A stretch of DNA of 64,000 bases from positions 9,829,214-9,893,213 of the forward strand of contig NC_033628.1 of the NCBI RefSeq assembly GCF_001540865.1, given 5' to 3'. The notes beneath the pieces were generated by a model. The model made no database searches and was not told where the DNA came from. It saw only the letters and a list, made by a program, of their open reading frames with translations. The stretch comes from Ananas comosus (Eukaryota > Streptophyta > Magnoliopsida > Poales > Bromeliaceae). Positions 1 to 9,699 of this stretch are shown one piece after another. The number at the start of each line of letters is the position of its first letter. The first letter of the stretch is position 1. The translations under genes and the position numbers were made by a program.

Positions 1-450
1 CCAGCGCTGTCCGTTGCCTCCCCCTCCGCGCCTGTCGCCTAGCCTCCCCTTCTTCTTCTTCGCCTTGTTTCCTTCTGCGCATCCAGCCCGATCCCGTTCG
101 CGCGGCCGCTCGCCACGCGACTATAGGGCTCGCTCCGCGGCACGAGGAGACGAGGGCGCTTGCGAGCGTGGAAGGAGGGTCAGATTGGGGCGACGTGGAA
201 ATGATGGGAGAGGGAGCGACGGTGAGAAGAAGCGACGTTCAGCCTTTTTCTTCGACAGAGAAAAAAAAAAGAACACGAATACGAAGAGGCAGAGAGAAAG
301 AGAAAGAGAAAAAGTAATAAGGGTTATTTTGTCAGTTTGCTGAAAAACGACCGAATCGCAAAAAACGAAAAATGTTGACCGGTTTGCAAAAGTCCAAAAT
401 AATTTTTTTGTTTGGGGGGATTTTTTTTTTTTTTTTATGCAAAAAGCCAA
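1..450. repeat. GC-rich edge plus purine/pyrimidine repeat, copy 1
   Basis: The first 240 bases are GC-rich with pyrimidine then purine bias. They pass into a run of A/G-rich DNA and then a block (about 310-440) that recurs at 925-1046, containing 'cagtttgctgaaaaa' and 'ttgcaaaagtccaaaataa'. No reading frame resembles a known protein; translations are low-complexity R/S or K/F tracts. I read this as one copy of a dispersed repeat cut by the window edge. It could also be the 5' end of a gene lying to the left, but no splice or coding signal supports that. Confidence 0.45.
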
Positions 451-536
451 AATATCTTATCATACTATAGTAAAACAAATTCTATATTTTATTTAAAATT
501 AATGTTATATTATTATATTTATAAGATTTTTATTTA

Positions 537-655
537 GCCGTTTGATTTTTGAGCCCTTATCCGTTCACTAGGCAAATGACTATCTAAAAACATAAAATTT
601 ATTTCTAGGTACTTCAAATAACTCAGAATCAAGTTATAACGAGCTGACCACGATG
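537..655. mobile_element. Foldback element, single-arm fragment
   Basis: This matches the right arm of the complete foldback copies at 4662-5209 and 7161-7700: 'gccgttt', then 'ttttgagccc', 'actaggcaaatga', 'aaaatttatttctaggtactt'. The partner arm is missing. A second fragment of the family, the centre only, lies at 1048-1107 ('ttctacaccgttaaacttg'). Confidence 0.6.
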
Positions 656-722
656 CGAACTCGCAACATCAAAAACACTAGTCAACCACGAGCCTCCGTC
701 TTCATATAGCATAAGCCCGGCC

Positions 723-1046
723 TTAGGGGGATCGGAGGCGAGGAAGGTGGGGGCGCCGGCGGCGACGCCGCTCTGTCTTCGCTGCTCTCTGGGAAGAGAA
801 AGAAAAAAAAGAACGAGAGAAAAAAGAGAAAAGAAAAAGGTATAAGGGCACCTCCGCTCCGTCTTCGCCGCTCTCTGGAAAGAAAAAGAAAAAAGAACGA
901 GAGAAAAGAGAAAGAGGAAAGAGAAAAAGGTATAAGGGTATTTTGGTCAGTTTGCTGAAAAAGCGGACCGAATCTGCAAAAGCTAAAAAGATGGCCCGAT
1001 TTTGCAAAAGCCCAAAATAAGTGGATTTTTTATGCAAATTGGCCAA
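723..1046. repeat. Purine-rich repeat, copy 2, with internal duplication
   Basis: This is a second copy of the block seen at 310-440. A module beginning 'cgctctgtcttcgctgctctctgg' (split here: 'cgctctgtcttcg', 'ctgctctctgg') followed by an A/G-rich tract and 'aaaaggtataagggca' is present twice in tandem (about 768-848 and 856-938). It ends with 'cagtttgctgaaaaa' and 'gattttgcaaaagcccaaaa'. No gene recognised. Confidence 0.6.
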
Positions 1047-1240
1047 GAATTTTCTATCAAAATTTCACATGATTTGGATATTTCTACACCGTTAAACTTG
1101 CAAACGGCTATATATATATTATTATAATTAAATCTTAAATAAATTTAAGCTGTAAAATTAATTTTATGTTGTCCATGTGGAAGTTATATTAGATATTATA
1201 AGATCTACAGAATATTTTACATAAATAGATAAATTACTGA

Positions 1241-1767
1241 GTCCGGCTACTATATTTTTATGAGTACGATCGTCGTCGTACTCATAAGTTAATTTTTATG
1301 ATAGAGCTTCCGAATCAACGATTCACACAGTTAAACGTTATCTAGAGCATTTAAAATGTCTAAAAATTAAATTTTATAATTTTTCGATATTATTTACCTT
1401 ACGATCAAAAGGTCATAAAATTGACAATTTTTAATGATTGGTATGAAAAATTTGCTAGTTTAACAATATAAAAAAATCAGAATCAGTTGAATTTTTGATA
1501 GAAAATTTTATTCATTACATAGATAAAGATCAATAACTCCAATCTTAAATTGAAGGATCTGATTATCCATTTTTAAGACGCCGTTCAATTTTGACCGTTC
1601 ATTTTATACCCGCTTGATGAACTTTATTATGATTTCAAAAAATTACAAAATTTATTTTTTAGAAGTTTCAAATACTCTACATCATATTTAACGGAGTGGA
1701 TCGTCGATTCGGAAGCTCCATCATTGAAAACAACTTATGAGTACGAAGGGCGCTTTACTCATAAATT
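1241..1767. mobile_element. Foldback element, copy with TTATGAGTACGA terminal hairpins
   Basis: The two halves are inverted copies of each other (roughly 1256-1420 against 1600-1765). Both carry a 'gaagctc'/'gagcttc' block next to a 'cgattc' motif, then 'aaattttataatttttcg' and 'gatcaaaaggtc'-type sequence. The left terminus is itself a perfect hairpin at 1258-1287 (12-bp stem TTATGAGTACGA, loop tcgtcg). The right terminus holds a 9-bp stem TTATGAGTA/TACTCATAA. No coding capacity. This is a non-autonomous foldback or long-TIR MITE; superfamily unknown. Confidence 0.7.
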
Positions 1768-2929
1768 ATTTAGTGTGTTTCTCTAAATTTTGTCGCGACT
1801 GAATGTTTTGCTTAAACAAAATAATTGATTTATTATGTTGCCATGTCTAAATATTATTAGGGACTATTTGACTGATCATAAATGTAATGTGGAGTATATA
1901 TATATATATATTTAAAAATACAATAGTTACAACGGCATGCATCATATTTGATTGGATATAATAAAAAGTGTCGGACTATAAATAATTTGTTCGATTGCAT
2001 GCAATTAAAAAGTCTATTTTTAAAATTTTATCACTTTATATATAATGGCGATGAGAAAAAAAAATTATTTATAAAGTGATTAGGAAGACAAGCTTATCTA
2101 AGCTTATCTATTTAAAATTAATTTATTAAACTGCTACAGTTGAAACTACAATCAATTTGAGCGTACTTTCAACTACTGCAGTTAGATCATTTTATGTAAT
2201 TCTGACCGTAACAGATGGATTCAAATAAGTGTGTTAAAGTAAACACCAAATTTACATATGCATACCCGTATACTCTTATAAATGCAGGACAGCTACAAAA
2301 TACATACAATCATATAACCCCTTCAGATGATTTACCCTATATTAAACACTACTATGTGAATAAAGTGAATAATTGATTATACTCATATAAGATATTTAGT
2401 TGACTCTCTACTGTCCAGCGCGTTACTCTGATAAAAAATATAGAATTATTTTTATATTTAAAACTTTTGTGGAAATAATTGTATAACAAAACATTTTAAG
2501 GGACTAATTAAAAAAATAAAAAAAATGAAAAATAAAAGGTTTCTTCTTCCTGGAAAACTAGGTGATGTGATACAACTCGACTTGGCCGACAGGGGCGAAG
2601 TCATGAAACCGACTACACCAATCGCTCTCAGGTGACGCGTCACCCTTTCACTATTTCAACCGGGAAATGTCCTCGGATATGTCATTTATTCACATAGGAG
2701 AATCCAGGTGAGCCATAAATTTTCAATATTTTAAAATTTTAATGACTTTTAAAAATATTATTTGGTCAAGAATTACTGATTGACATCAGCGTGGTATCAT
2801 AAATATTTAATTATTGGTCACGGCCTGCTTTTGAGAGGCCATTCATTACTGTGTCTGCGACTTGATTAAGTGAGTATTCTAAATTCAATCACTTGTTGGA
2901 TCCAATGTGCTAGCTTAAAATGCTATAGG
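1768..2929. other. AT-rich intergenic DNA, no gene seen
   Basis: This stretch contains short TA runs (about 1900) and no reading frame resembling a protein. A 61-codon minus-strand frame at 2458-2643 is low-complexity and not supported. Confidence 0.5.
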
Positions 2930-3935
2930 CAAGTTATTGAGTCTAGCCTATTCAAGTGCGGGGGTATATAAGTCTGAAGTCTGAATAGACCACACTCAAT
3001 AGTTGGAATACAATATTTTGGGCTAGCGAATCGAGTCCAGCAAGTTATTGGGTTTAAAGTACCTAGTAAATCTGAGTTACGGGCTCCGCGATGGATGACC
3101 TCAAGAGAAGCAGATCGTGATAGTTTGGCATCAGAGCAAGTCGCCTAGTCGGAATTGTGAGACTAGATCTTGAGCTATGTATACAACTGTGCGATTGAGT
3201 ATGATGAGATCGTTAGGGTTTAAAAAGGGAGAAGTTTGTGACCCCCCAAGGCTTAAGAATAGTCCCACATCAAATAGCTATAATTTGATTTGGAGGTATA
3301 TAAGCCTGAATAGGATAGACTCAATAACTGGAATATAACATTTTGGGTTAGTGGATTGGGCTGAACAAATTATTGAGTTTACAGTACCCAGTTAATCGAG
3401 CCGCGGGCTCAATGATCGGTGACCCCTAAAGCAGGTCATGATGGTTTTGGTGGCTTAGTAATAGATGACCCCTTGGGAAGTAGGTCGTGACAGTTTGGTA
3501 TTAGAGGAGCCAGCTAGCGGAAAGTATAAGACTGGATCTCACATTCTCAGGAGATGTAGACTCAATAACTAGACTATAACATTTTGAGCTAGTGGATAAT
3601 ATTTTAGGCTAATAGATTGGGCTCAATAAGTTATTGGGTTTAGGATACCCAATTAATTGAGTCGCAAGTGTAGTCAATGATGGATGACCCCCTCGGAAGC
3701 AAGTCATGACGATTTGGTATTAGAGCAGGTCGGCCAGTCGGAAGTGTGAGACCGGGCCATCATCTGGCAATGTTGGGCCGTGTATACAACTATGCGATGG
3801 AGCTTGACGAGAATATAGACTCAATAATTCGGCTATAGCATTTTAGGTCCAACAAATTATTAGGTCTAAAGTATAAAGTTAATCGAGTCGCAGGGTCAAT
3901 AATGGATTACCCACTAGAAAGCAAGTCATGACATT
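2930..3935. repeat. Diverged long tandem repeat, about four units
   Basis: Units of roughly 200-300 bp share ordered motifs: 'actcaataactgga', 'ataacattttgggctag', 'aagttattgggtttaaagta', 'ccagttaatcgagtcg', 'aatgatggatgacccc', 'gaagcaagtcatgac', 'gtttggtattagagcag'. Units start near 2935, 3305, 3545 and 3815; the last is truncated. Similarity between units is clear but imperfect, so the array is old. The 'ttggtatcagagca'-like motif resembles a plant retroelement primer-binding region, so decay of LTR-element DNA is one possible origin. Confidence 0.6.
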
Positions 3936-4252
3936 ATTACTTTTAATTTTATTATATAGAAAAAATTTTAATTATAAAATTTTAATTTTATACCAAATTA
4001 AATAAATATAAGTTTTAAAGTTTTACTTTCATAAAACTAATCTATTCATAGACAATAAAATTAGCCAAATTGATTTTAAGTCGTTGATTTTTAATATGAC
4101 TTACTCAACAAAGTTCAGCTGATTTGATTAAAATTAGACTAGTTTACTAGTTCGATAGTTGAATCTAGATTTAAAGTAGTTTTTTGACTTATCCGACTCA
4201 AAAGGTTTGAACCGAACAGCTTTACAAACTGTGTCACGGTCGGACCGATCAG

Positions 4253-4415
4253 ACTAGGGGTGAAAATGAGTCGAGCTTGAGCGACTTTACCTCTGCTCAA
4301 GTTTGGCTTCAAATTAATTTCGAGCCCAAATTTAGGCTCAAGCTCGGTTTGAATCGGCTTAAGTGGGTCTAACTTCGAATTGAGCGAGCTCGAGCCCTAT
4401 ACGAGCCATTTGAAA
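4253..4415. mobile_element. Element fragment rich in GAGCTCGAGC motifs
   Basis: It begins 'actaggggtgaaaatgag', the outer end shared with the elements at 6114-6652 and 24441-26318. It then carries degenerate repeats of gagc/ctcgagc ('cgagcttgagcg', 'ggctcaagctcgg', 'gagcgagctcgagcc'). I found no matching right end, so this is probably a fragment. Confidence 0.45.
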
Positions 4416-4543
4416 TTCTTAACATCATACAATCTATAGTTTAATTTTTATAGAACATTATCGAAAATTTGATACAAAAACATATTTAATAGTTCAACAT
4501 ACAAAATAAATACATGAATATGATATTATAATATTAAGAAAAA

Positions 4544-4571
4544 TAGAGAGAGAGAGAGAGAGAGAGAGAAA
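4544..4571. repeat. (GA)n microsatellite
   Basis: An uninterrupted GA run of about 13 units in AT-rich DNA. Confidence 0.9.
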
Positions 4572-4661
4572 CTAGAGAAAGGTTTTATTGGTTTAGTTTT
4601 GTGGATCAGCAAATATGTCTAATAATCTAAACTTTATATACATATAATTAAAATATATATA

Positions 4662-5209
4662 TAGCTTAGCTACTATACTTTTAGGAGGACGGAGGCCTTC
4701 GTCCTTCTAAGTCGTTTTAGATGATAGGGCTCCCGAGTTTATCATTGGAATCGTTAAAATTGATTTAGAGTATTTATAATATCTAGAAATTAAATTTTAT
4801 AAATTTTAAAATTCGTTATTAAGTTCATTGAAAAGTCGAAAAATGAACGATAAAAAATGAATAATCTTGTGACAATAAATGTTAGACTTTTTCAAGTTAT
4901 TATCGGAGTTATCAAATATTATCTAAATAGTATAAAAAATTTTCTATCAAAAATTCAAACTGTTTGGATTGTTCTACACCGTTAAACAAGCAAACGGCTT
5001 ATATAGGCCGTAAAAAACTATCGATTTCGTGATCCTTTGATCACTGTGTAAATAATTTTTAAAATTTATAAAAGTTTAGTTTTTAGACAATTTAAATATT
5101 CTAGTTCAACTTTGACGGTTCCGACAATCGATTCGAAATTCCTATTATCTAAAACAACTTAGAAGGATGAAAGTCTCCGTCCTTCTAAAAGAATAGTAAC
5201 TGAATTCTA
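4662..5209. mobile_element. Foldback element, copy with GGAGGACG terminal hairpins
   Basis: A complete copy. The outer ends are 'tagctactatacttttag' on the left and its inverse near 5186-5200 on the right. The left end contains the hairpin TTAGGAGGACG...CGTCCTTCTAA and the right end TTAGAAGGATG...CGTCCTTCTAA. The arms (about 200 bp each) are inverted copies around a centre with 'ttctacaccgttaaacaag'. Same core as the copies at 1241, 7161, 23108 and 28505. No open frame. Confidence 0.75.
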
Positions 5210-5284
5210 TATATATATAGATATATAGAATTAAGCTTCTATACTTTTAAAAGTCCTTTGTCAACTAATCTAGGTACAGTTGAA

Positions 5285-5512
5285 GAAAACAATGCATCGT
5301 TAAGGGGCCCTAATCCTTTGTCACGTATCAATTTTATCTTTATCAAGATTACAATCATATCCCTTAGAATTTAGATTCTTTTAAATTTTAATATTAAAAT
5401 ATATCAAACGAATCATTTGATGAAGGTAAAAATAATACGTATTAGCTAATTAGAGGTCCGTCCCTCAACGAGGCTTCATTTGGAAGCTCGCCACTGAAGT
5501 TTTACCCTATAG
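5285..5512. mobile_element. Short TIR MITE, family 2, copy 1
   Basis: Ends contain 'atgcatcgttaaggggccc' on the left and 'gctcgccactgaagtttta' on the right. The interior 'gtcacgtatcaattttatc' and 'tttaatattaaaatat' matches the copy at 7825-8070. Superfamily not determined. Confidence 0.55.
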
Positions 5513-5714
5513 TACATAATACCAAATGAATTCTCAATAAGTTATTATTGTATTTATAATTTAAAAAAGAAAAATTATGAGTGAATAGGTGAAGGTATTT
5601 ACTATCTTTAGGTATCTTCTTAGGACGGTGTATTGCATCTTTGACCTGTTCGTTGACCAATATCTTAGTATGAGAGAAGGGTGAATATTTAAAGAGAAAT
5701 GCTCATATTTAAAA

Positions 5715-6066
5715 GGTAAAAATGCATGAAGACCCCCTCAATTATACGGCGTTTGGAAAAAACCATCCCAACTATTTTGTTTATTTATTTTTATTGACAT
5801 CCCCTTAACTTCTAATTTTTTTCTTAATTTAGACTTTTATATTTAATTTAGTTAAAATGTTATCAAATTCAATGACTCTATAAGTGATCTAGTTGTATTT
5901 GCTAAAAAAAATAGATAATTAAATTTGATAAATTCTTTGAATATTTTAACTAAAATTACTTAATTTTCAAAAAATTAGAAGTTGAGATAGTATCAATAAA
6001 AAAAAGGTACTGTAGGGGGCTATTTCAGAACGGCCTATAGTTGAGAGGGTCTCCATACATTTTGCC
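5715..6066. mobile_element. TIR MITE with 'atgcatgaagaccccctc' ends
   Basis: The left end 'aaatgcatgaagacccc' and the reverse complement of the right end 'aaatgtatggagaccctc' match over about 50 bp, enclosing about 350 bp of AT-rich DNA. Related half copies are visible near 18930-18995 and 21935-21970. Confidence 0.65.
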
Positions 6067-6113
6067 ATTCGCTTAAAAAAAAATATGTTAATTAAAGAAT
6101 TTTGTAGCCATGA

Positions 6114-6652
6114 TTAGGGGTGTAATCGGTTCGGTTTGGTTCTGGCAAACCGAATCAAATTTTCCCGTTTGGAAATATTTACAATCGAACCAAACCCTTT
6201 TATACTAAAAATCGATCTAAAACAAATCTAATTAATTCGGTTTGGTTCTGTTTGATTTGATTTTGCAATTAATTTTTCAATTTTTTTATTTTTTTACAAA
6301 TTAATTTATAATTTAAGATTCAAAATTGAATTGTTATGAAATCACAAAAAAATTAAAAATTAACATTGAATTTGAAAAAGGTGTTGATATATGATCAAGA
6401 TTTGATCATAAATGTAAAACTTTAATAAATAATTTAAATAAAAGTGTAAAATTTATTACACATTCAGTTTTTTGATTTGGCTCGGTTCAGTTAAAAAATG
6501 TGTTCGAGCCAAGCCAAAACGAAAAAAATCAAAACTTTAATAAGTTTTAAAACTCAACCAAATCGAATCGAAAATTATATAAACCGAATCAGATAGTCTT
6601 ATTTAATTTGATTCGATTTGATTTTCGATTTGGGGCCAAACTGTGCACACCC
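6114..6652. mobile_element. Mutator-type non-autonomous element rich in CGGTTTGG
   Basis: Flanks carry a 9-bp target duplication: tagccatga (6105-6113) and tagccatgg (6653-6661), one mismatch. A 9-bp duplication is the hallmark of Mutator-like elements. Ends are 'ttaggggtgtaatcgg' and 'gtgcacaccc'. The interior is filled with degenerate cggtttggtt/aaccgaatcg repeats at both ends in opposite orientation. No transposase. Confidence 0.7.
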
Positions 6653-6675
6653 TAGCCATGGTGTAGGGCGACCTC

Positions 6676-6925
6676 TTAGGCTTCGTTTGGGATTGCGGTT
6701 TGGGATTGCGGGGAGATTGCGTTACGTGCGGTGAGAAACGACGATGGAAAGATACCATGTTTGTTTCCGTACGTAATATTGCGTTCCGCATATCGCGATG
6801 AGTCAGTTACGATATATTTTCTGCGGTCCCACCGGAGAACACAGAAATATATCCCTATATGCTTTTTTCTCAACTCCATTTTATCTAATAGCGTTAGATA
6901 GATCTCAATACCAAACTAAACCTTA
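6676..6925. mobile_element. Tourist/PIF-Harbinger-like MITE, copy 1
   Basis: Terminal repeats GGCTTCGTTTGG and CCAAACTAAACC, flanked by TTA on both sides (6676-6678, 6923-6925), the 3-bp target typical of PIF/Harbinger MITEs. The interior 'ggagaacacagaaatat' recurs in the copy at 60078-60255. Confidence 0.75.
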
Positions 6926-7160
6926 GTCTTTGGTACATTGCATCGTTATCCAAAGCATATGAAAAAGCTTATATTTTGAGGTCCATTTTGTCACCACGAT
7001 CTATTACAAGTTTCAACAATCAAGATTCCAAAGGAGTAAATATATAAAAGGATAATGTTTGCTCTACTTCCAAAGTGCACCCTTATCAAAGTGTCTCCAT
7101 TCTATTCAATTCCAAGGGTAAAATAGTTAGTTTATGAAAATAAACACTATATAATAAAAA
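6926..7160. other. AT-rich intergenic DNA, no gene seen
   Basis: Nothing recognised between the Harbinger-like MITE and the next foldback element. Confidence 0.5.
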
Positions 7161-7700
7161 GTGAGGCTAATATGTTTCTAGAAACACAAAGTTTTCTGTA
7201 CTTTCACATCATTTTCGATGTTGGGACTTTGAAATTAACGATCGACTCCGTTATATTTGATCGAGGGTATTTGAAGTACCTAAAAAATAGATTTTGCGGT
7301 TTTTCGATATCATTTGTCTAGTGATCGAAGGGGCTCAAAATCAATGGCTGAAAATAAAAATCTTACCAAATGTGATGATATGACATTAAAATTTTAAATC
7401 AAAAATATTGATTTTGTTTTATATAGTATAAAAAATATTTTATCAAAATTTCACGTGATTTGAATGTTTCTATATCGTTAAATTTGTAAACGGCTCACCA
7501 TGGCCATTAAAATTATTAATTTTGAGCCCCTTCAATTACTAGGCAAATGATGTCAAAAAATTATAAAATTTATTTTCTAGATACTTTAAGTACTCTAGAT
7601 CAAGTCTAATAGAGCCGATTGTCGATTCAAAAGTTCTAACATACAAAATGACTTGGAAACTCGGAGGATTCCATACTTTCAGAAGCATACAAGCCTTACT
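7161..7700. mobile_element. Foldback element, copy with GTGAGGCTAATATG ends
   Basis: The left end 'gtgaggctaatatgtttcta' and the reverse complement of the right end 'gtaaggcttgtatgcttctg' match. The arms (about 190 bp) are inverted copies: 'gatcgaaggggctcaaaat' on the left against 'attttgagccccttcaat' on the right. The centre carries 'atgtttctatatcgttaaat'. Terminal hairpins are weak in this copy. No open frame. Confidence 0.75.
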
Positions 7701-7824
7701 CATATAATATAATGAGTTATATTTTGTTGGATCAATTTGTTCGATAATATGGTATTAGAATGCTAAGTTCTCTATGTTCGAAAAAGATTTTCACCCTATG
7801 TATTCCTGAACACTGAGCCGGGAA

Positions 7825-8070
7825 ATGCTTAGGGCATCATTAGAGAGCTTCCCAACAATTCCTTGTTAAATCTGTCGTCACGTGTCATTTTTATCACTAT
7901 CTAAGAGTTACAAATTTTCTCTCTAAAATTTAAAAATTCTATTTAGATTTTAATATTAAAAAAATATTCAACGAATTATTGGATGTACACAAAACTAACA
8001 AATAGCAAAAATTATAGGCTCCCCAATATTGCGTCATTGGTGAGCTCTCCATTAAAGTTTTATTCTCTTT
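7825..8070. mobile_element. Short TIR MITE, family 2, copy 2
   Basis: Left 'gggcatcattagagagcttc' and right 'ggtgagctctccattaaag' are imperfect inverted repeats. The interior 'tcgtcacgtgtcatttttatc' style sequence matches the copy at 5285-5512. Confidence 0.55.
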
Positions 8071-9002
8071 TTACATGTTACTAGAGCTGCATTGCTTCTC
8101 TCGAATATATTTTAATCCTCATTTAGCATTCAAACATATCTAATGCTATAAGGTTAATAAAAAGTTAGGCCAAAAATATACTTTCATGTATTTTTCAATT
8201 AGATTATAGAAATTATGTCACACTTGAATTATGCAGATCTACAGAACATGATATCTTTTATAAAAACAAATAAAATACTTCCTATCATACTCTACTTTTT
8301 CTTCGTGTATAATAGTATTTCTCTATAAAACTCGCACAAATTCCTAGGCAATTTATGCGGTGGAAAGCTACATAAGCATGTAATTTATCACCGGGGTGTT
8401 TCCTTTTGGAGGCTACTGGTCACCTTTGGAATTGTTAGATCAGGTTAAAAGAGGTTAACACCTAACACATGTTGTTGGTAATTTTATTATTTTTTGTTGG
8501 CCTCGTAATGATGGAAGATGAAGCCCATGTCTACTGTTGCATTATTGAACATTAATTAATCTTATGTTAGTTAATTACTTACTATTCAGGGTGGTAACTA
8601 AGTTCCTACAAACCTAATACTACAATATCAGTCCAACCTGCCTGCATATGCTGCATGTTGGTGTACAATTTGACAAAAAAAAAAAACATAATTTTTAGAA
8701 AGCAATCTTTTAATCCTGTTAAATAAGTTCAGGCTGTGAAAGAAAAATTAGCTGAATTTTACAGCATTGAGTGACAGATTTTAAATTTGTATTATAATCT
8801 TGTTTTTTTATTTTTATTTTTTTCGTCATCTGTCGTTCTTAATTTTTTCCAGACCTCGATGTCTTAATTTCCATACCTAAATTTATTTTTTTATTAATTA
8901 AAATGAATGACGTATTATCTTTACCTAGAAAAAGAAAATGATATTAATAAATTGTACCAAATACATTTCTCCTTATGCAATTGATTTTCACAGGTTTGAT
9001 AA
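8071..9002. other. AT-rich intergenic DNA upstream of the protease gene
   Basis: No gene, RNA or recognisable element seen. Confidence 0.5.
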
Positions 9003-9189
9003 CCAGCTACAAAAAGTTTTTTTTTTTTTTTGAGAGATAGATAGCACGTTACCTGCTTAATTTATTTTATTTAGAAATAAACTTAGCTGAAAATGTGAAT
9101 CAACTAGGATTCGAACTCGGATCTCGAATACCAACCACCAAGTCTTTTGCCACTTGCTCTAGGGATGGTTGGTCCAGCTACAAAAAGTT
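9003..9189 (-). mobile_element. tRNA-derived SINE, intact, with 16-bp target duplication
   Basis: Perfect 16-bp target duplication 'ccagctacaaaaagtt' at 9003-9018 and 9174-9189. Read on the minus strand, the body begins 'ccatccctagagcaagtggc', with a pol III A-box-like TGGCAAAAGAC and B-box-like AGTTCGAATCC. It continues with 'agctaagtttatttctaaat', then a tail related to 'gcggatagcgtgctacctat' and poly(A). Same family as the copies at 31421, 43346 and 62228. Confidence 0.85.
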
Positions 9190-9648
9190 AAAAACAATAG
9201 GCTCTGCACCAAGGTTGTACTACAAATATCCTAAACCCTGGTTTGCATAGAATCCACTATAACAAAAAGTTACTCCTTGGATGCATACAACACAAGAAGG
9301 AAATATATAGATGAGCCTATTTTGGGTTCTTTTATTAGAAGCAGTGCATGTTTTAATCATTGATAACAATACCAAATATTAAATAACAAATTTTAGACAT
9401 CTAGGCCTACAATACATAGATTTCATGATGCAGCCACTCAAAGAACCATCACATCCAATCCAGCTACCCTCCCCAGCCAGTACCAGGCCAAAAAAAAAGA
9501 AAGTGGCATTACCATGTGTGCCATCAATGCGCATTCTTGCTCTACAGCTCACTCCCAGCCAAAGTTTCCTATTCCACCATCAAAAATCCAACACTGGTCA
9601 AAAAAAAACCCAAAAAAAAGAAAGAAAGAAAAACCCAACAGTTGAATC

Positions 9649-9655
9649 TATAAAT
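9649..9655 (+). promoter_or_regulatory. TATA box of the subtilase gene
   Basis: TATAAAT lies 45 bp before the chosen start codon at 9700. Transcription starting about 30 bp downstream (about 9680) would leave a short leader and exclude the upstream in-frame ATG at 9676. Confidence 0.55.
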
Positions 9656-9699
9656 TGGCTCTCACCTTACTGCAAATGCATCATGTTTCCCTCTCCACA

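Noticed and set aside
9655..9699. Start of the subtilase at the TTG codon at 9655 or the ATG at 9676
   Set aside because: TTG is not a normal plant start and overlaps the TATA box; the ATG at 9676 has a poorer context and precedes the expected leader. The ATG at 9700 starts the signal peptide.
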